Positions 1 through 7,267 of a stretch of 9,092 nt of DNA are shown here, piece by piece. The stretch comes from an uncultured Pseudomonadota bacterium (lineage in GTDB: Bacteria; Pseudomonadota; Alphaproteobacteria; RF32; CAG-239). How positions within the stretch are numbered: position 1 is the stretch's first letter; each line of letters starts with the position of its first letter. The notes under the pieces are model-generated. The model saw nothing but the letters and a program-made list of their open reading frames with translations, did not search any database and was not told the origin of the DNA. Made by a program: the position numbers and the translations under genes. The stretch lies in the NCBI GenBank assembly GCA_902494875.1, contig CABUUO010000026.1:1-9092 (forward strand), read 5' to 3'.

Positions 1-1140
1 AAGGGATGCCCCTGCTCCATGGACCGTTTTGCCCAGAATGCGTCTACCTGTAACGGCATTCTCGCCGGCGCTTCCTGCGGCGGTAAATACGAAAAATGTG
101 AAACCGTCGAAAACTGCGCCGAATACGACGCTAACCGCACTCAGTGTACTAAGTGTAATTCCGGGTATAACCTCGAAAACGGTCAGTGTGTCAAAGCGGC
201 GACCTGCTCTTCTTCCGTCGGTTCTTACGGTTGTACGAATTATGGTTCCAATCTGGCTTTCTTGACCTGTGACGGAATCAAATATTGCACGACGGCAGGA
301 ACTGCATATACAACGCAGGAATATTGCGAATATGCCATCTCGGGCGTAGGCGGATTTATGCCTTATCAAAAATGTCCGGCCGAATATAAATATAACTACA
401 CAAACTGCAGCGGAACTCTGGGCGGCAAACGGTGCGGCATGAACTACACAACCTGCTCCCAGGTCAAAGACGAATGCTTCCCATGTGAGGCTAGCAATTG
501 TCAAACTTGTGAATCAGGTTCAACAATTGTCTGCAAGCTCTGCAAACCGGGATATGTCTTAACCTCGAGCGGGAATTGCATCGAAGACACCTCAAATCCG
601 TGTAACGGCATTGGCGGTGAATTCTGCAGCGGTTTTGACCCGTATGGTTCTCAAAGGCCATACTGCTATAACAGCAGCGGTCAATCCGAATATGCCGCAG
701 GACTGAATAACGGCCGTACTTGCTGGACCTGTTCTGCCGGATATACACTGAGATGCAACAACAACAGTACTCCTGTATCAGGATGCAACGAATATAAAAA
801 CGGTGTCTGCATCGACTGCTACAGAGGAACGCTCCAAAACGGAAAATGTGTTGAAAACACCTGTTCAGTTGCCAACTGCAAAGAATGTGTCAGCGGTTCG
901 TCAACAAGCTGTAAAACCTGCAATGACGGATACACGCCATTATTCAATCTTAATGGTCCCACAACCTGTGTCAAAAAACCGACCATTGATAATGGTTCCT
1001 GCAAAGCTCCCAATCATTCATGTGGTAACGGAGTATGCTGCCCGGCAAACGTAAGCTGTGCGGCTGCCAACTCGGGGCCTGGTTATATGTGCTTTACAAC
1101 GGCAATCGTTGACCAACCCGCTATAACCAATCCACGATAA
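1..1140 (+). CDS. Secreted cysteine-rich repeat protein, 3' part (5' end outside window)
   Basis: The frame is open from base 1, so the gene starts outside the window. The first in-window ATG (19) is unlikely to be the true start, because no signal peptide follows it and the residues before it (KGCPCS) are already cysteine-rich. From that Met there are 373 residues with 45 cysteines (about 12%). Two module types recur. One is C-x2-C-x7-C-x2-C-x2-GY-x(7-11)-C, at residues 161-187 and 287-317, with looser copies at 33-57 and 256-277. The other is C-[NS]-G-x(4-6)-C-x(6)-C, around 11-27 and 130-146, with a looser copy from 195. The pattern resembles EGF/furin-like or Giardia VSP-like disulfide-rich surface proteins. 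The density of cysteines implies export to an oxidising compartment. No C-terminal membrane anchor or sorting motif is visible; the protein ends IVDQPAITNPR. The function is unknown; adhesin or surface coat is only inference. Confidence 0.8.
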   Translation, partial: KGCPCSMDRFAQNASTCNGILAGASCGGKYEKCETVENCAEYDANRTQCTKCNSGYNLENGQCVKAATCSSSVGSYGCTNYGSNLAFLTCDGIKYCTTAGTAYTTQEYCEYAISGVGGFMPYQKCPAEYKYNYTNCSGTLGGKRCGMNYTTCSQVKDECFPCEASNCQTCESGSTIVCKLCKPGYVLTSSGNCIEDTSNPCNGIGGEFCSGFDPYGSQRPYCYNSSGQSEYAAGLNNGRTCWTCSAGYTLRCNNNSTPVSGCNEYKNGVCIDCYRGTLQNGKCVENTCSVANCKECVSGSSTSCKTCNDGYTPLFNLNGPTTCVKKPTIDNGSCKAPNHSCGNGVCCPANVSCAAANSGPGYMCFTTAIVDQPAITNPR

Positions 1141-1167
1141 CCGACTGGTTATATAAAAACTAACCCT

Positions 1168-1204
1168 AAAAAAATCCCCGGTGGAATTATCCGGGGATTT
1201 TTTT
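1168..1204 (+). terminator. Intrinsic terminator after the cysteine-rich gene
   Basis: A perfect 14-bp inverted repeat has arms at 1168-1181 (seven A, then TCCCCGG) and 1191-1204 (CCGGGGA, then seven T), with a 9-nt loop. The GC-rich core followed by a run of T is a classic rho-independent terminator, 27 bp past the stop codon at 1140. Because the left arm begins with a run of A, it could also work on the minus strand and end mrp transcripts that pass its stop at 1316. Confidence 0.92.
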
Positions 1205-1255
1205 ATGCCTTAATATCATGTTGAATCTGCCGAAGCATCCCTGCCTTATCACATT

Positions 1256-1284
1256 GCTGAGACCCTTCAACAAGCTCAGGGTGA
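1256..1284. repeat. Palindromic intergenic repeat-like element
   Basis: This segment holds two mutually exclusive short hairpins: CTGAG (1257-1261) with CTCAG (1275-1279), and ACCCT (1262-1266) with AGGGT (1278-1282). The core GACCCTTCAACAAGCTCAGG closely resembles a sequence I recall as dispersed in the intergenic regions of many bacterial genomes. It lies between the terminator and the 3' end of mrp. Only one copy is visible in this window, so its status as a repeat rests on recollection and not on comparison. Confidence 0.4.
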
Positions 1285-1315
1285 CATAAAAGAGAAAATA
1301 AACAACTGTACGGAA

Positions 1316-2314
1316 TTATAACCCCAGCTTGTCTTTTACTTTGGCGGCAATGTTCTCATAAGCTCTGGTATGCGGACTTTCGGGTTCGGCAAAAACAATC
1401 GGCGTGCCATTGTCGGCATTCTCTCGGATGGCATAATGCAACGGAATTTCCCCCAAAAAATCGACACCGATTTCTTCCGCGGTTTTTTTGGCGCCTTCAT
1501 GCCCAAAGATATCTGCGCGATGTCCGCATTTTTCGCAAATATAATAGCTCATATTCTCAACAATACCCAGAATCGGCACATCTACCCGTTTGAACATATT
1601 GACGCCTTTGACTGCGTCTATCAGCGCAATGTCCTGCGGCGTGGAAACGATGACAATGCCATCCAAATCCAGCTTTTGCGAAAGCGTTATCTGGATATCG
1701 CCGGTGCCGGGCGGCATATCAATCACCATTACGTCAATCTCCCCCCAATTAGTTTCAGTCAACAGCTGTTCAATTGCGCCACAGGCTTTGGCTCCGCGCC
1801 AAATGAGAGGCTGCGACTTGTCAAGCAGCGTACCGATTGACATTGATTTGACATTTCGATAGTCAAAAGCTTCAAAAATTTTTCCGTCAAAGCTGACCGG
1901 CGGCACACCCTCATATCCCAACATCGTCGGAATGGACGGCCCGTAGATGTCCGCGTCGAAAATGGCGGTTTTTAATCCCTGATTGGCCAAAGCCAGCGCC
2001 AGATTTACCGCCGTCGTCGATTTTCCGACGCCGCCTTTGCCGGAAGCGACACCGATTATCTTCTTAACGCCGCGAACTTCGTATTTGTCCGTTTTCGGCG
2101 CCAATTTTTCCACTTTTTTAACCGCCGTATATACAACCGCAACTTTGTTCACGCCCTCCAGCGCGGCAACCGCCTGTTTCAGAGCTTCGGTTTTGGCGGA
2201 ATCTTCCGCCGCATTTTGCAGGGTGATGATAACCCGCCGGTCAAAAAGCTTTATGCTTTCAATATTCCCCGGATTAAAAAAACGGAGCGCAATTTCTCTG
2301 ATTTGATCTTCCAT
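1316..2314 (-). CDS. mrp: Mrp/ApbC family iron-sulfur cluster carrier ATPase
   Basis: This 332-residue protein is a cytosolic P-loop ATPase of the Mrp/ApbC/NBP35 family. Members bind an Fe-S cluster and hand it to apoproteins, using ATP. Residues 1-70 look like the MIP18/DUF59-type N-terminal domain. Residues 85-330 form the ParA/MinD-like ATPase: deviant Walker A GKGGVGKST (92-100), DADIYGPS (120-127), DMPPGTGD (199-206), and the cluster-binding pair C260-x2-C263 (CEKC). Full length for the family. The ATG at 2314 is preceded by AGGA about 9 nt upstream, and the DUF59-like region starts at once. It is transcribed divergently from hflK across a 103-bp gap. In many alphaproteobacteria a homologous gene lies near hflKC, so its neighbourhood is familiar although its direction is reversed. 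Family call is confident; the choice of symbol (mrp or apbC) is conventional. Confidence 0.95.
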   Translation of the reverse strand: MEDQIREIALRFFNPGNIESIKLFDRRVIITLQNAAEDSAKTEALKQAVAALEGVNKVAVVYTAVKKVEKLAPKTDKYEVRGVKKIIGVASGKGGVGKSTTAVNLALALANQGLKTAIFDADIYGPSIPTMLGYEGVPPVSFDGKIFEAFDYRNVKSMSIGTLLDKSQPLIWRGAKACGAIEQLLTETNWGEIDVMVIDMPPGTGDIQITLSQKLDLDGIVIVSTPQDIALIDAVKGVNMFKRVDVPILGIVENMSYYICEKCGHRADIFGHEGAKKTAEEIGVDFLGEIPLHYAIRENADNGTPIVFAEPESPHTRAYENIAAKVKDKLGL

Positions 2315-2417
2315 AGTCAGTGTCCTGTTGATAAAACTCTATATTCTTGATATGTCCGCTCATATATTTATATTATATAAATGTTTAAAGCAATAAATAA
2401 AGTTAGAGGTGTAAAAT
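2315..2417. promoter_or_regulatory. Divergent mrp / hflK promoter region
   Basis: This AT-rich 103-bp gap must hold both promoters. For hflK, TTGATA (2347-2352) and TATTAT (2371-2376) are 18 bp apart, a reasonable sigma-70-type pair. For mrp, a perfect TATAAT lies on the minus strand at 2372-2377, overlapping the hflK -10, but it has no convincing -35. Overlapping -10 elements would make the two promoters compete. The hflK ribosome site is AGAGGTG (2405-2411) with ATG at 2418. I looked for a heat-shock (RpoH) promoter and found no correctly spaced one. Confidence 0.45.
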
Positions 2418-3518
2418 ATGGCAAAAGTTGAAGGTCCGTGGGGGAATAACGATAATCAAAATCCCTGGGACGAAACCCCGAAAGAAAACAAAAAGCCCAA
2501 GATTGTTGATATTAAAACTATCAAAAATCCGCAAGGCATTGACATCAGAATTTCATGGATTGTCATCATTCTCATTGCCGTGTGGCTGGCTTCCGGTTTT
2601 TACCAGGTTCAGCCCAACGAGGAAGGCGTGGTTCTGAGATTCGGAAAATATGCGGACACGACCGAAGCCGGTTTGCACTATCATCTTCCCTACCCGATTG
2701 AAAATGTTACAAAAGTGAATATTACTCAGGAACGCAGCATTAACCTCGGCGTACAGGAAGCTTATGCCGTCAGCAACGTCCGGGGAATCCGCAACGGTGC
2801 AAACTACAGCAACGACGCTTTGAAATCTTTTACCGAAAGCCATATGCTGACCGGCGACGAAAACATTGTCGACATTAATCTGACCATCGTCTGGAAGATT
2901 AAAAACGCCAAAGACTATCTGTTTAATATGAGAGACCCGGATCAAACGGTCAGAGTGGCAGCCCAGTCGGTTCTGCGTGAGATTGTCGGACAATCGGAAA
3001 TGCAGCCGATTATTACCGGTGACCGCGGAAAAATTGAAGACGACACCAAAGAAGAACTGCAAAAGGTGCTTGACGAATTCGGCTCCGGCGTGCAGATTGT
3101 CCGCGTAAAACTGCAAAAGGCAGATCCGCCGAAACAGGTGGTGGACGCGTTCAACGAAGTGCAGCGTGCCAAAGCCGATATGGAACGCTTCAAAAACGAA
3201 GCCGAGGCCTATCGCAACGAGATTCTGCCCCGCGCCCGCGGCGAAGCGTCTCAGCGTCTGCAAAACGCTCAAGCCTATCAGGAAGCTGTTATCAACAAAG
3301 CGCGCGGTGACGCCGACAGGTTTATTTCCGTGTACAATGCCTACAAAGAAGGCAAGGAAGTTACCATCAAACGCCTGTATCTGGAAACGATGGAAGACGT
3401 GCTGGGCAAGTCTGACAAAGTGATTTTGGACCCTTCTTCCAAAGGCGGAAACGTTCTGCCCTATCTGCCGCTTAACGGCCTGCAGAAGAAAAACATTGCC
3501 GTTGATGCTAAAAACTAG
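2418..3518 (+). CDS. hflK: HflK, membrane SPFH/Band 7 regulator of FtsH protease
   Basis: This 366-residue protein is HflK, which assembles with HflC into a large membrane cage around the FtsH protease and modulates degradation of membrane proteins. The short polar N-terminus, with GPWG and NPWDE, is typical of HflK. One transmembrane helix (about 44-62) precedes the SPFH/Band 7 domain (about 63-265), which includes LRFGKY and MLTGDENIVDI. A charged, Ala/Gln-rich coiled-coil region (about 245-315) follows, and the conserved YLPL lies near the C-terminus (349-352). The N-in orientation with a periplasmic SPFH domain follows from the family. The ATG at 2418 follows AGAGGTG with good spacing. 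It is the first gene of a tight operon; hflC starts 12 bp after its stop, with an AGGAG site overlapping that stop (3517-3521). Confidence 0.96.
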   Translation: MAKVEGPWGNNDNQNPWDETPKENKKPKIVDIKTIKNPQGIDIRISWIVIILIAVWLASGFYQVQPNEEGVVLRFGKYADTTEAGLHYHLPYPIENVTKVNITQERSINLGVQEAYAVSNVRGIRNGANYSNDALKSFTESHMLTGDENIVDINLTIVWKIKNAKDYLFNMRDPDQTVRVAAQSVLREIVGQSEMQPIITGDRGKIEDDTKEELQKVLDEFGSGVQIVRVKLQKADPPKQVVDAFNEVQRAKADMERFKNEAEAYRNEILPRARGEASQRLQNAQAYQEAVINKARGDADRFISVYNAYKEGKEVTIKRLYLETMEDVLGKSDKVILDPSSKGGNVLPYLPLNGLQKKNIAVDAKN

Positions 3519-3530
3519 GAGTTATGACAG

Positions 3531-4406
3531 ATGAATGATAAATTAAAAGTTTTTCTGGCGGTTGTGGCTGCCGTCGTCCTTTTTGTCATCGGCAATTCGG
3601 TTTATATCCTGAATCAGACCGAACAGGCTATTGTTCTACAGTTCGGCGAGCCGATGCGCGTGGTTAAGGAACCGGGACTTAAGTTCAAAATTCCGTTTAT
3701 TCAGAACGTGGTTTTTTATGACAACCGTCTGCTTAACCTTGATCCGCCGGCGCAGGAAATCGTTCTGAACGATAAAAAACGTCTGGACGTAGACAGTTTT
3801 ACGCGTTACAGAATCGTTGACCCGCTCAAATTTTACAAAACGGTTCGCACCGAACTTCAGGCTCGCGGCAAACTGGAAGAAATCGTCAATTCTTCCGTCC
3901 GTAAAATTCTGGGCAGAATTACTTTGCAGGAACTTCTCTCGCAGAAAAGGACCCAGATTATGCGCGACATCAGTTCGGCAGTTAAAGTTGATGCGGAGCA
4001 AATCGGCGTCAGCGTGGCCGATGTGCGTATCCGCCGGGCGGATCTGCCGATTGAGGTTTTGCAGGCGATTAACGCCCGCATGAAATCAGAACGAGAAAGA
4101 GAAGCCAAAGAATTTCGCGCGCAAGGACAGCAAATGTCTCAGCAGATTAAGGCTCAGGCTGAAAAAGAAAGAACCATCATTATTGCCGAAGCCGAAAAAA
4201 ACGCACAGATTATCCGCGGTACCGGCGACAAACAAGCCATTTTGATATGGAACGAAGCTGCCAACAAGGATCCGCAGTTCTACGCCTATTACCGTACCCT
4301 GGAAGCTTATCGCAATTCTATGGCCAACGGCGACACCTCAATGGTTTTGTCTCCCAATTCCGAATTTTTTGAATTTTTCAACAAAACGATGAAGAGCGGA
4401 AAATAA
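3531..4406 (+). CDS. hflC: HflC, partner SPFH/Band 7 protein of HflK
   Basis: This 291-residue protein is HflC, the second subunit of the HflKC complex that controls FtsH. An N-terminal transmembrane helix (about 6-27) leads into the SPFH domain, beginning with QAIVLQFGEP (32-41) and continuing to about 185. A long charged helix follows (about 185-235, with repeated KAQAEKE and AEAEKN), and the C-terminal segment MVLSPNSEFFEFF is characteristic of HflC. Length matches the family. HflK and HflC are homologous and normally encoded side by side, as here. Translation starts at 3531 after AGGAG; the nearby ATG at 3524 soon meets a stop. The degP-like gene starts only 6 bp after the hflC stop, which implies co-transcription. 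Confidence 0.96.
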   Translation: MNDKLKVFLAVVAAVVLFVIGNSVYILNQTEQAIVLQFGEPMRVVKEPGLKFKIPFIQNVVFYDNRLLNLDPPAQEIVLNDKKRLDVDSFTRYRIVDPLKFYKTVRTELQARGKLEEIVNSSVRKILGRITLQELLSQKRTQIMRDISSAVKVDAEQIGVSVADVRIRRADLPIEVLQAINARMKSEREREAKEFRAQGQQMSQQIKAQAEKERTIIIAEAEKNAQIIRGTGDKQAILIWNEAANKDPQFYAYYRTLEAYRNSMANGDTSMVLSPNSEFFEFFNKTMKSGK

Positions 4407-4412
4407 CGACTG

Positions 4413-5858
4413 ATGAGAATAAAAAAACTGACTTTGCTGGCAATGGTTCTGAGTCTGGGCATCGGCAACGATGCCCAGGCTCAAAACATTGTTCCATCCT
4501 TTGCCGACCTGGCCGAAGGGCTGCTGCCTTCGGTAGTCAACATTTCGACCACACATGACAAAAGCGAAGAAACGGACGATGTTTCCGACATTGACAACAA
4601 TATCGAAACCACGGTGGAAAGTATTTTTAATGCGCCTAAAACCAACAGGATTTCTTTAGGTTCCGGTTTTATCATCAGCGAAGACGGATATATTATTACC
4701 AATCATCACGTAATAGACAAGGCTAAAAGCATTTCCGTGACCCTGTCGGACAACAGTTCCGCCGAAGCCAGACTGATTGGCGGCGACAGCAAGACTGATA
4801 CGGCGCTGATAAAAATCGACACTCCCAAAAAACTGAAAGCAGTAAAGTTCGGAGATTCTGACAAAATCAGAATCGGAGATTGGATTTTGGCCATCGGCAA
4901 TCCATTCGGTCTCGGCGGCAGCGTTACCGCCGGCATCGTTTCCGCCAAATCGCGCGATATTGAATCCGGCCCCTATGACAGCTTTATTCAGACTGACGCT
5001 TCCATTAATCAGGGCAGCTCCGGCGGACCGATGTTTAATATGAACGGCGAAGTCATCGGCATCAATACCGCAATTTTTTCCACCAACGGCGGCAGCATGG
5101 GCATCGGCTTTGCCATACCTGTCAATCTGGTTGACTTTGTCATCAAACAACTGAAGGAAAGCGGCGAGGTTAAACGCGGATGGATTGGCATAAAGATGCA
5201 GCCTTATGACGCGGATACGGCTCAAAGCCTGGGGGCGACTGAAAACGGCGGCGTTATCATTTCTTCGGTTTCGGAAAATTCCAGTGCCGCACGGGCGGGG
5301 ATTCAGGCCGGAGACATTATACTTAAATTTGACGGACATTTAATTGATAACACCAAAAATCTTTCGCGAATGGTTGCCGAAACACCGATCGGAAAAAATA
5401 TTGACATGGAAATCCGCCGCAACGGAATTGCACAAAACATTAAAGTGTTGATTGAAGAAATGCCGGAAGAAAAACCGCAGCCGCAAGCATCCAGGGCAGA
5501 AGACAACGAACCGATTGACATGCCGCAGGATGAAAACCGGAGCATAACGGTCGAGACGGGTTTTTCGGTTGAGGATATCAGTGCTGACAATGCAGAAAAG
5601 TATAACCTGCTTCCGGATGAAAAGGGTGTTGTTGTCAGCTATGTTGACAAAGACAGCGACGCGGCTCTGAAAGGACTTAAAGCCGGCGACATCATCACGC
5701 AAATAGACAAGAAAACCGTTTTGGACGGCAATGACGTGCAAAATTATGTCAGCGATGCCCTGCGGGAAAACCGGCGGCCGATTTTGCTTCAGGTTAAAGA
5801 CGGAGAAACGCTGCATTTTGTGGCCATAAAACTGACAGCATCGAAAAAAGGAGAATAG
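4413..5858 (+). CDS. degP: DegP/HtrA-family periplasmic serine protease (Do-type)
   Basis: This 481-residue S1C-family protease/chaperone degrades misfolded envelope proteins. A signal peptide covers about residues 1-23 (MRIKK, a hydrophobic stretch, then NDAQA before QN). The trypsin-like domain (about 30-250) carries the full triad: H99 in TNHHV, D129 in TDTALI, and S203 in GSSGGP. PDZ1 spans about 255-350 (starting GWIGI) and PDZ2 about 385-475 (with GVVVSYVDKDSDAA and GLKAGDIITQID), joined by a Pro/Glu/Gln-rich linker. Two PDZ domains fit DegP/DegQ/MucD rather than DegS; which of these subtypes it is cannot be decided here. It follows hflC by 6 bp, a common alphaproteobacterial order. The upstream GGAAAA is only a modest ribosome site, so translational coupling to hflC is plausible. 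Everything needed for activity is visible. Confidence 0.94.
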   Translation: MRIKKLTLLAMVLSLGIGNDAQAQNIVPSFADLAEGLLPSVVNISTTHDKSEETDDVSDIDNNIETTVESIFNAPKTNRISLGSGFIISEDGYIITNHHVIDKAKSISVTLSDNSSAEARLIGGDSKTDTALIKIDTPKKLKAVKFGDSDKIRIGDWILAIGNPFGLGGSVTAGIVSAKSRDIESGPYDSFIQTDASINQGSSGGPMFNMNGEVIGINTAIFSTNGGSMGIGFAIPVNLVDFVIKQLKESGEVKRGWIGIKMQPYDADTAQSLGATENGGVIISSVSENSSAARAGIQAGDIILKFDGHLIDNTKNLSRMVAETPIGKNIDMEIRRNGIAQNIKVLIEEMPEEKPQPQASRAEDNEPIDMPQDENRSITVETGFSVEDISADNAEKYNLLPDEKGVVVSYVDKDSDAALKGLKAGDIITQIDKKTVLDGNDVQNYVSDALRENRRPILLQVKDGETLHFVAIKLTASKKGE

Positions 5859-5862
5859 AAGA

Positions 5863-6315
5863 ATGTCCCGGGTTGATTTTTACCATTTGCAAAAACAGAC
5901 ACTGGAACAGGTTCTGCCCAAGCTTTTGGAGAAAGCCTATGCTACCAAACAAAAGATTTTGGTTAAGGTCGGAAACGAAGAACGCGTCGAATTTCTGAAT
6001 TCACATCTCTGGACTTTCAGCGATACCTCATTTATTCCGCACGGCAGCCGTAAAGACGGTTTTGCCGACCAGCAGCCGATATGGCTGACTGCGGGCGATG
6101 ACAATCCCAATCAGGCAACAATGCTGTTTTTGGTGGACGGCGCCTATGCAGCCCCTGATGTTTTGCAAAACTACGAACGCATTTTTAATATTTTTGACGG
6201 AAATGCTGACAGTTCTTTGAACCAAGCCCGCCAATTTTGGAAAGAGGTCAAAAGCAGCGGGCTTGAAGCCTTTTATTGGAAACAGGACGACAACGGCCGC
6301 TGGAGCCAGCAGTAA
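5863..6315 (+). CDS. holC: DNA polymerase III subunit chi (HolC)
   Basis: This 150-residue protein matches HolC, the clamp-loader-associated chi subunit that links DNA polymerase III holoenzyme to SSB. Family features in order are the opening VDFYHL (4-9), LWTFSDTSFIPHG (49-61), QPIWLT (71-76), FLVDGA (89-94), YERIFNIFDGN (104-114) and a C-terminal YWKQDDNGRW segment (138-147). Length is normal. The ATG at 5863 has a strong AAGGAG (5848-5853) lying inside the last codons of the protease gene, whose stop is 4 bp upstream, so it belongs to the same operon. Its role in replication is unrelated to envelope quality control. Its stop is only 3 bp from the stop of the convergent GNAT gene, with no terminator between them. 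Confidence 0.9.
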   Translation: MSRVDFYHLQKQTLEQVLPKLLEKAYATKQKILVKVGNEERVEFLNSHLWTFSDTSFIPHGSRKDGFADQQPIWLTAGDDNPNQATMLFLVDGAYAAPDVLQNYERIFNIFDGNADSSLNQARQFWKEVKSSGLEAFYWKQDDNGRWSQQ

Positions 6316-6318
6316 AGA

Positions 6319-7047
6319 TCAATACAGACCATAACCGGTGAATATCTTTTTAAATCCGTGCCGTACATACCATTTTTCCAGATAAGAACTGCTTGGCTGC
6401 AAAACAAATATTTCTTTACCGTTAAGTTCCTTAAACTTTTTGATACAAGCACTTAAGACCGACTGCGTATATCCGCGACCGCGGTCTTCCTTATTGGTTA
6501 CCAGGCCATAAATCATGCAATAGCCGTTATAAATTCCCAAAGAGACCGTTGATACCGGCCGCCGCCCGTCATATGCGATAAAGCTGTAAAAATTTGGCGC
6601 AGCCAGACATTTTCGCACACCCATAAGATATTCCGGCGTCACTTTAAATGCAAAATTATTTTCCGATTTGGAATATACTTCCATATAATCTTCAATATTG
6701 TTTTCCGTCACGGCCTGAACCGGATGAATTTCCTTAATGTCTGCGCCGTCATAACGTAACCAGCTCTCAGTATAGCGAACCTGAATTTTTTGTTCTTGCA
6801 GCTCATTGAGATCATTAAACTGGGTAGAATTAATATAAATGCAGGGCTGTCTTTTCAATCTGGCAAAATCTTCAGAAATGGTTCCAAAAGATTTTTTTGC
6901 TGAGGTTAAGTCAGAAATAATCGCGTAATTGCAGTATGCTGACTTTTGTTCCATACAATGATAAATAGTATAAGTTTCTGTAACAATTTTATCTGAAAAA
7001 AACAGGCCTTTCTGGATATTATAGTGCAGTTCTAATAAGGTTATCAT
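6319..7047 (-). CDS. GNAT-family N-acetyltransferase with an unrecognised N-terminal domain
   Basis: In this 242-residue protein the C-terminal half (about 108-242) is a GNAT fold. It shows FIAYDGRRPVSTVSLGIYNG (155-174), the acetyl-CoA P-loop region TNKEDRGRGYTQSVL (184-198, with R189-x2-G192), and the motif-B-like LEKWYVRHGFKKI (223-235). Threonine stands where the consensus RxxGxG/A usually has Gly or Ala. The N-terminal 100 residues, including IQKGLFFSDKI and NYAIISDL, form a domain I do not recognise, shared with the gene at 7802-8545. Acetyl transfer from acetyl-CoA is likely; the acceptor is unknown. The ATG at 7047 has only a weak GGAA upstream, but it aligns with the second ATG-type start of the paralog. 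It lies 220 bp downstream of luxS on the same strand, probably with its own promoter. No signal peptide is visible, so it should be cytoplasmic. Confidence 0.82.
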   Translation of the reverse strand: MITLLELHYNIQKGLFFSDKIVTETYTIYHCMEQKSAYCNYAIISDLTSAKKSFGTISEDFARLKRQPCIYINSTQFNDLNELQEQKIQVRYTESWLRYDGADIKEIHPVQAVTENNIEDYMEVYSKSENNFAFKVTPEYLMGVRKCLAAPNFYSFIAYDGRRPVSTVSLGIYNGYCMIYGLVTNKEDRGRGYTQSVLSACIKKFKELNGKEIFVLQPSSSYLEKWYVRHGFKKIFTGYGLY

Positions 7048-7097
7048 TTCTATTCCAAAATTTATATGTTGACGGCTTATTAAATAATACTTGTTTT

Positions 7098-7119
7098 AAA
7101 AATTAAAAGATTAATTTTT
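7098..7119. repeat. Inverted repeat upstream of the first GNAT gene
   Basis: Perfect 9-bp arms, AAAAATTAA (7098-7106) and TTAATTTTT (7111-7119), surround a 4-nt spacer. The element is pure A/T and lies 51 bp upstream of the GNAT start at 7047. It could be an operator or simply a product of AT-rich composition. Confidence 0.4.
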
Positions 7120-7137
7120 CAGTTATGTTAAAATAAA

Positions 7138-7157
7138 CTAATTGTAAAAACAATTAG
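7138..7157. repeat. Inverted repeat CTAATTGT-N4-ACAATTAG
   Basis: Perfect 8-bp arms (7138-7145 and 7150-7157) surround an AAAA spacer. It lies in the 220-bp gap between luxS and the first GNAT gene, about 90 bp upstream of the latter. An operator-like role is inference; it shares the hexamer AATTAG with the inverted repeat at 7190-7209. Confidence 0.45.
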
Positions 7158-7189
7158 AATTTCAACTTTTGGTAAAGATATCCTCAAGA

Positions 7190-7209
7190 AAATTAGAACT
7201 TTCTAATTT
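7190..7209. repeat. Inverted repeat AAATTAGAA-CT-TTCTAATTT
   Basis: Perfect 9-bp arms (7190-7198 and 7201-7209) surround a 2-nt spacer. Its centre lies 52 bp from the centre of the repeat at 7138-7157, close to five helical turns. The rest of the 7048-7267 gap is AT-rich and shows no coding potential. No strong terminator for luxS is apparent; a run of T on the minus strand (7245-7251) lacks a convincing stem. Confidence 0.45.
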
Positions 7210-7267
7210 AACGTATCAGACTGATGCAACCTGTTATTTTAACTAAAAAAACGTCTTGATGACTAAA

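Noticed and set aside
19..21. ATG as the real start of the first cysteine-rich gene
   Set aside because: The frame stays open to base 1 with cysteines upstream, and no signal peptide follows this ATG, although an AAGGG at bases 1-5 superficially resembles a ribosome site at poor spacing.
1370..1840. Plus-strand open frame opposite mrp
   Set aside because: It is antisense to conserved Mrp motifs and low in recognisable protein features.
2341..2380. Heat-shock (RpoH) promoter for hflK
   Set aside because: CTTGAT at 2346 and a CTCATAT at 2359 are only 7 bp apart, too close for an RpoH-type promoter.
2553..3272. Long minus-strand open frame (239 codons) opposite hflK
   Set aside because: It lies wholly within the confident hflK gene, its product resembles no family I know, and it looks like a codon-bias shadow.
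4656..5339. Long minus-strand open frame (227 codons) opposite the protease gene
   Set aside because: It is entirely antisense to the catalytic and PDZ1 regions of a well-supported protease and has no recognisable product.
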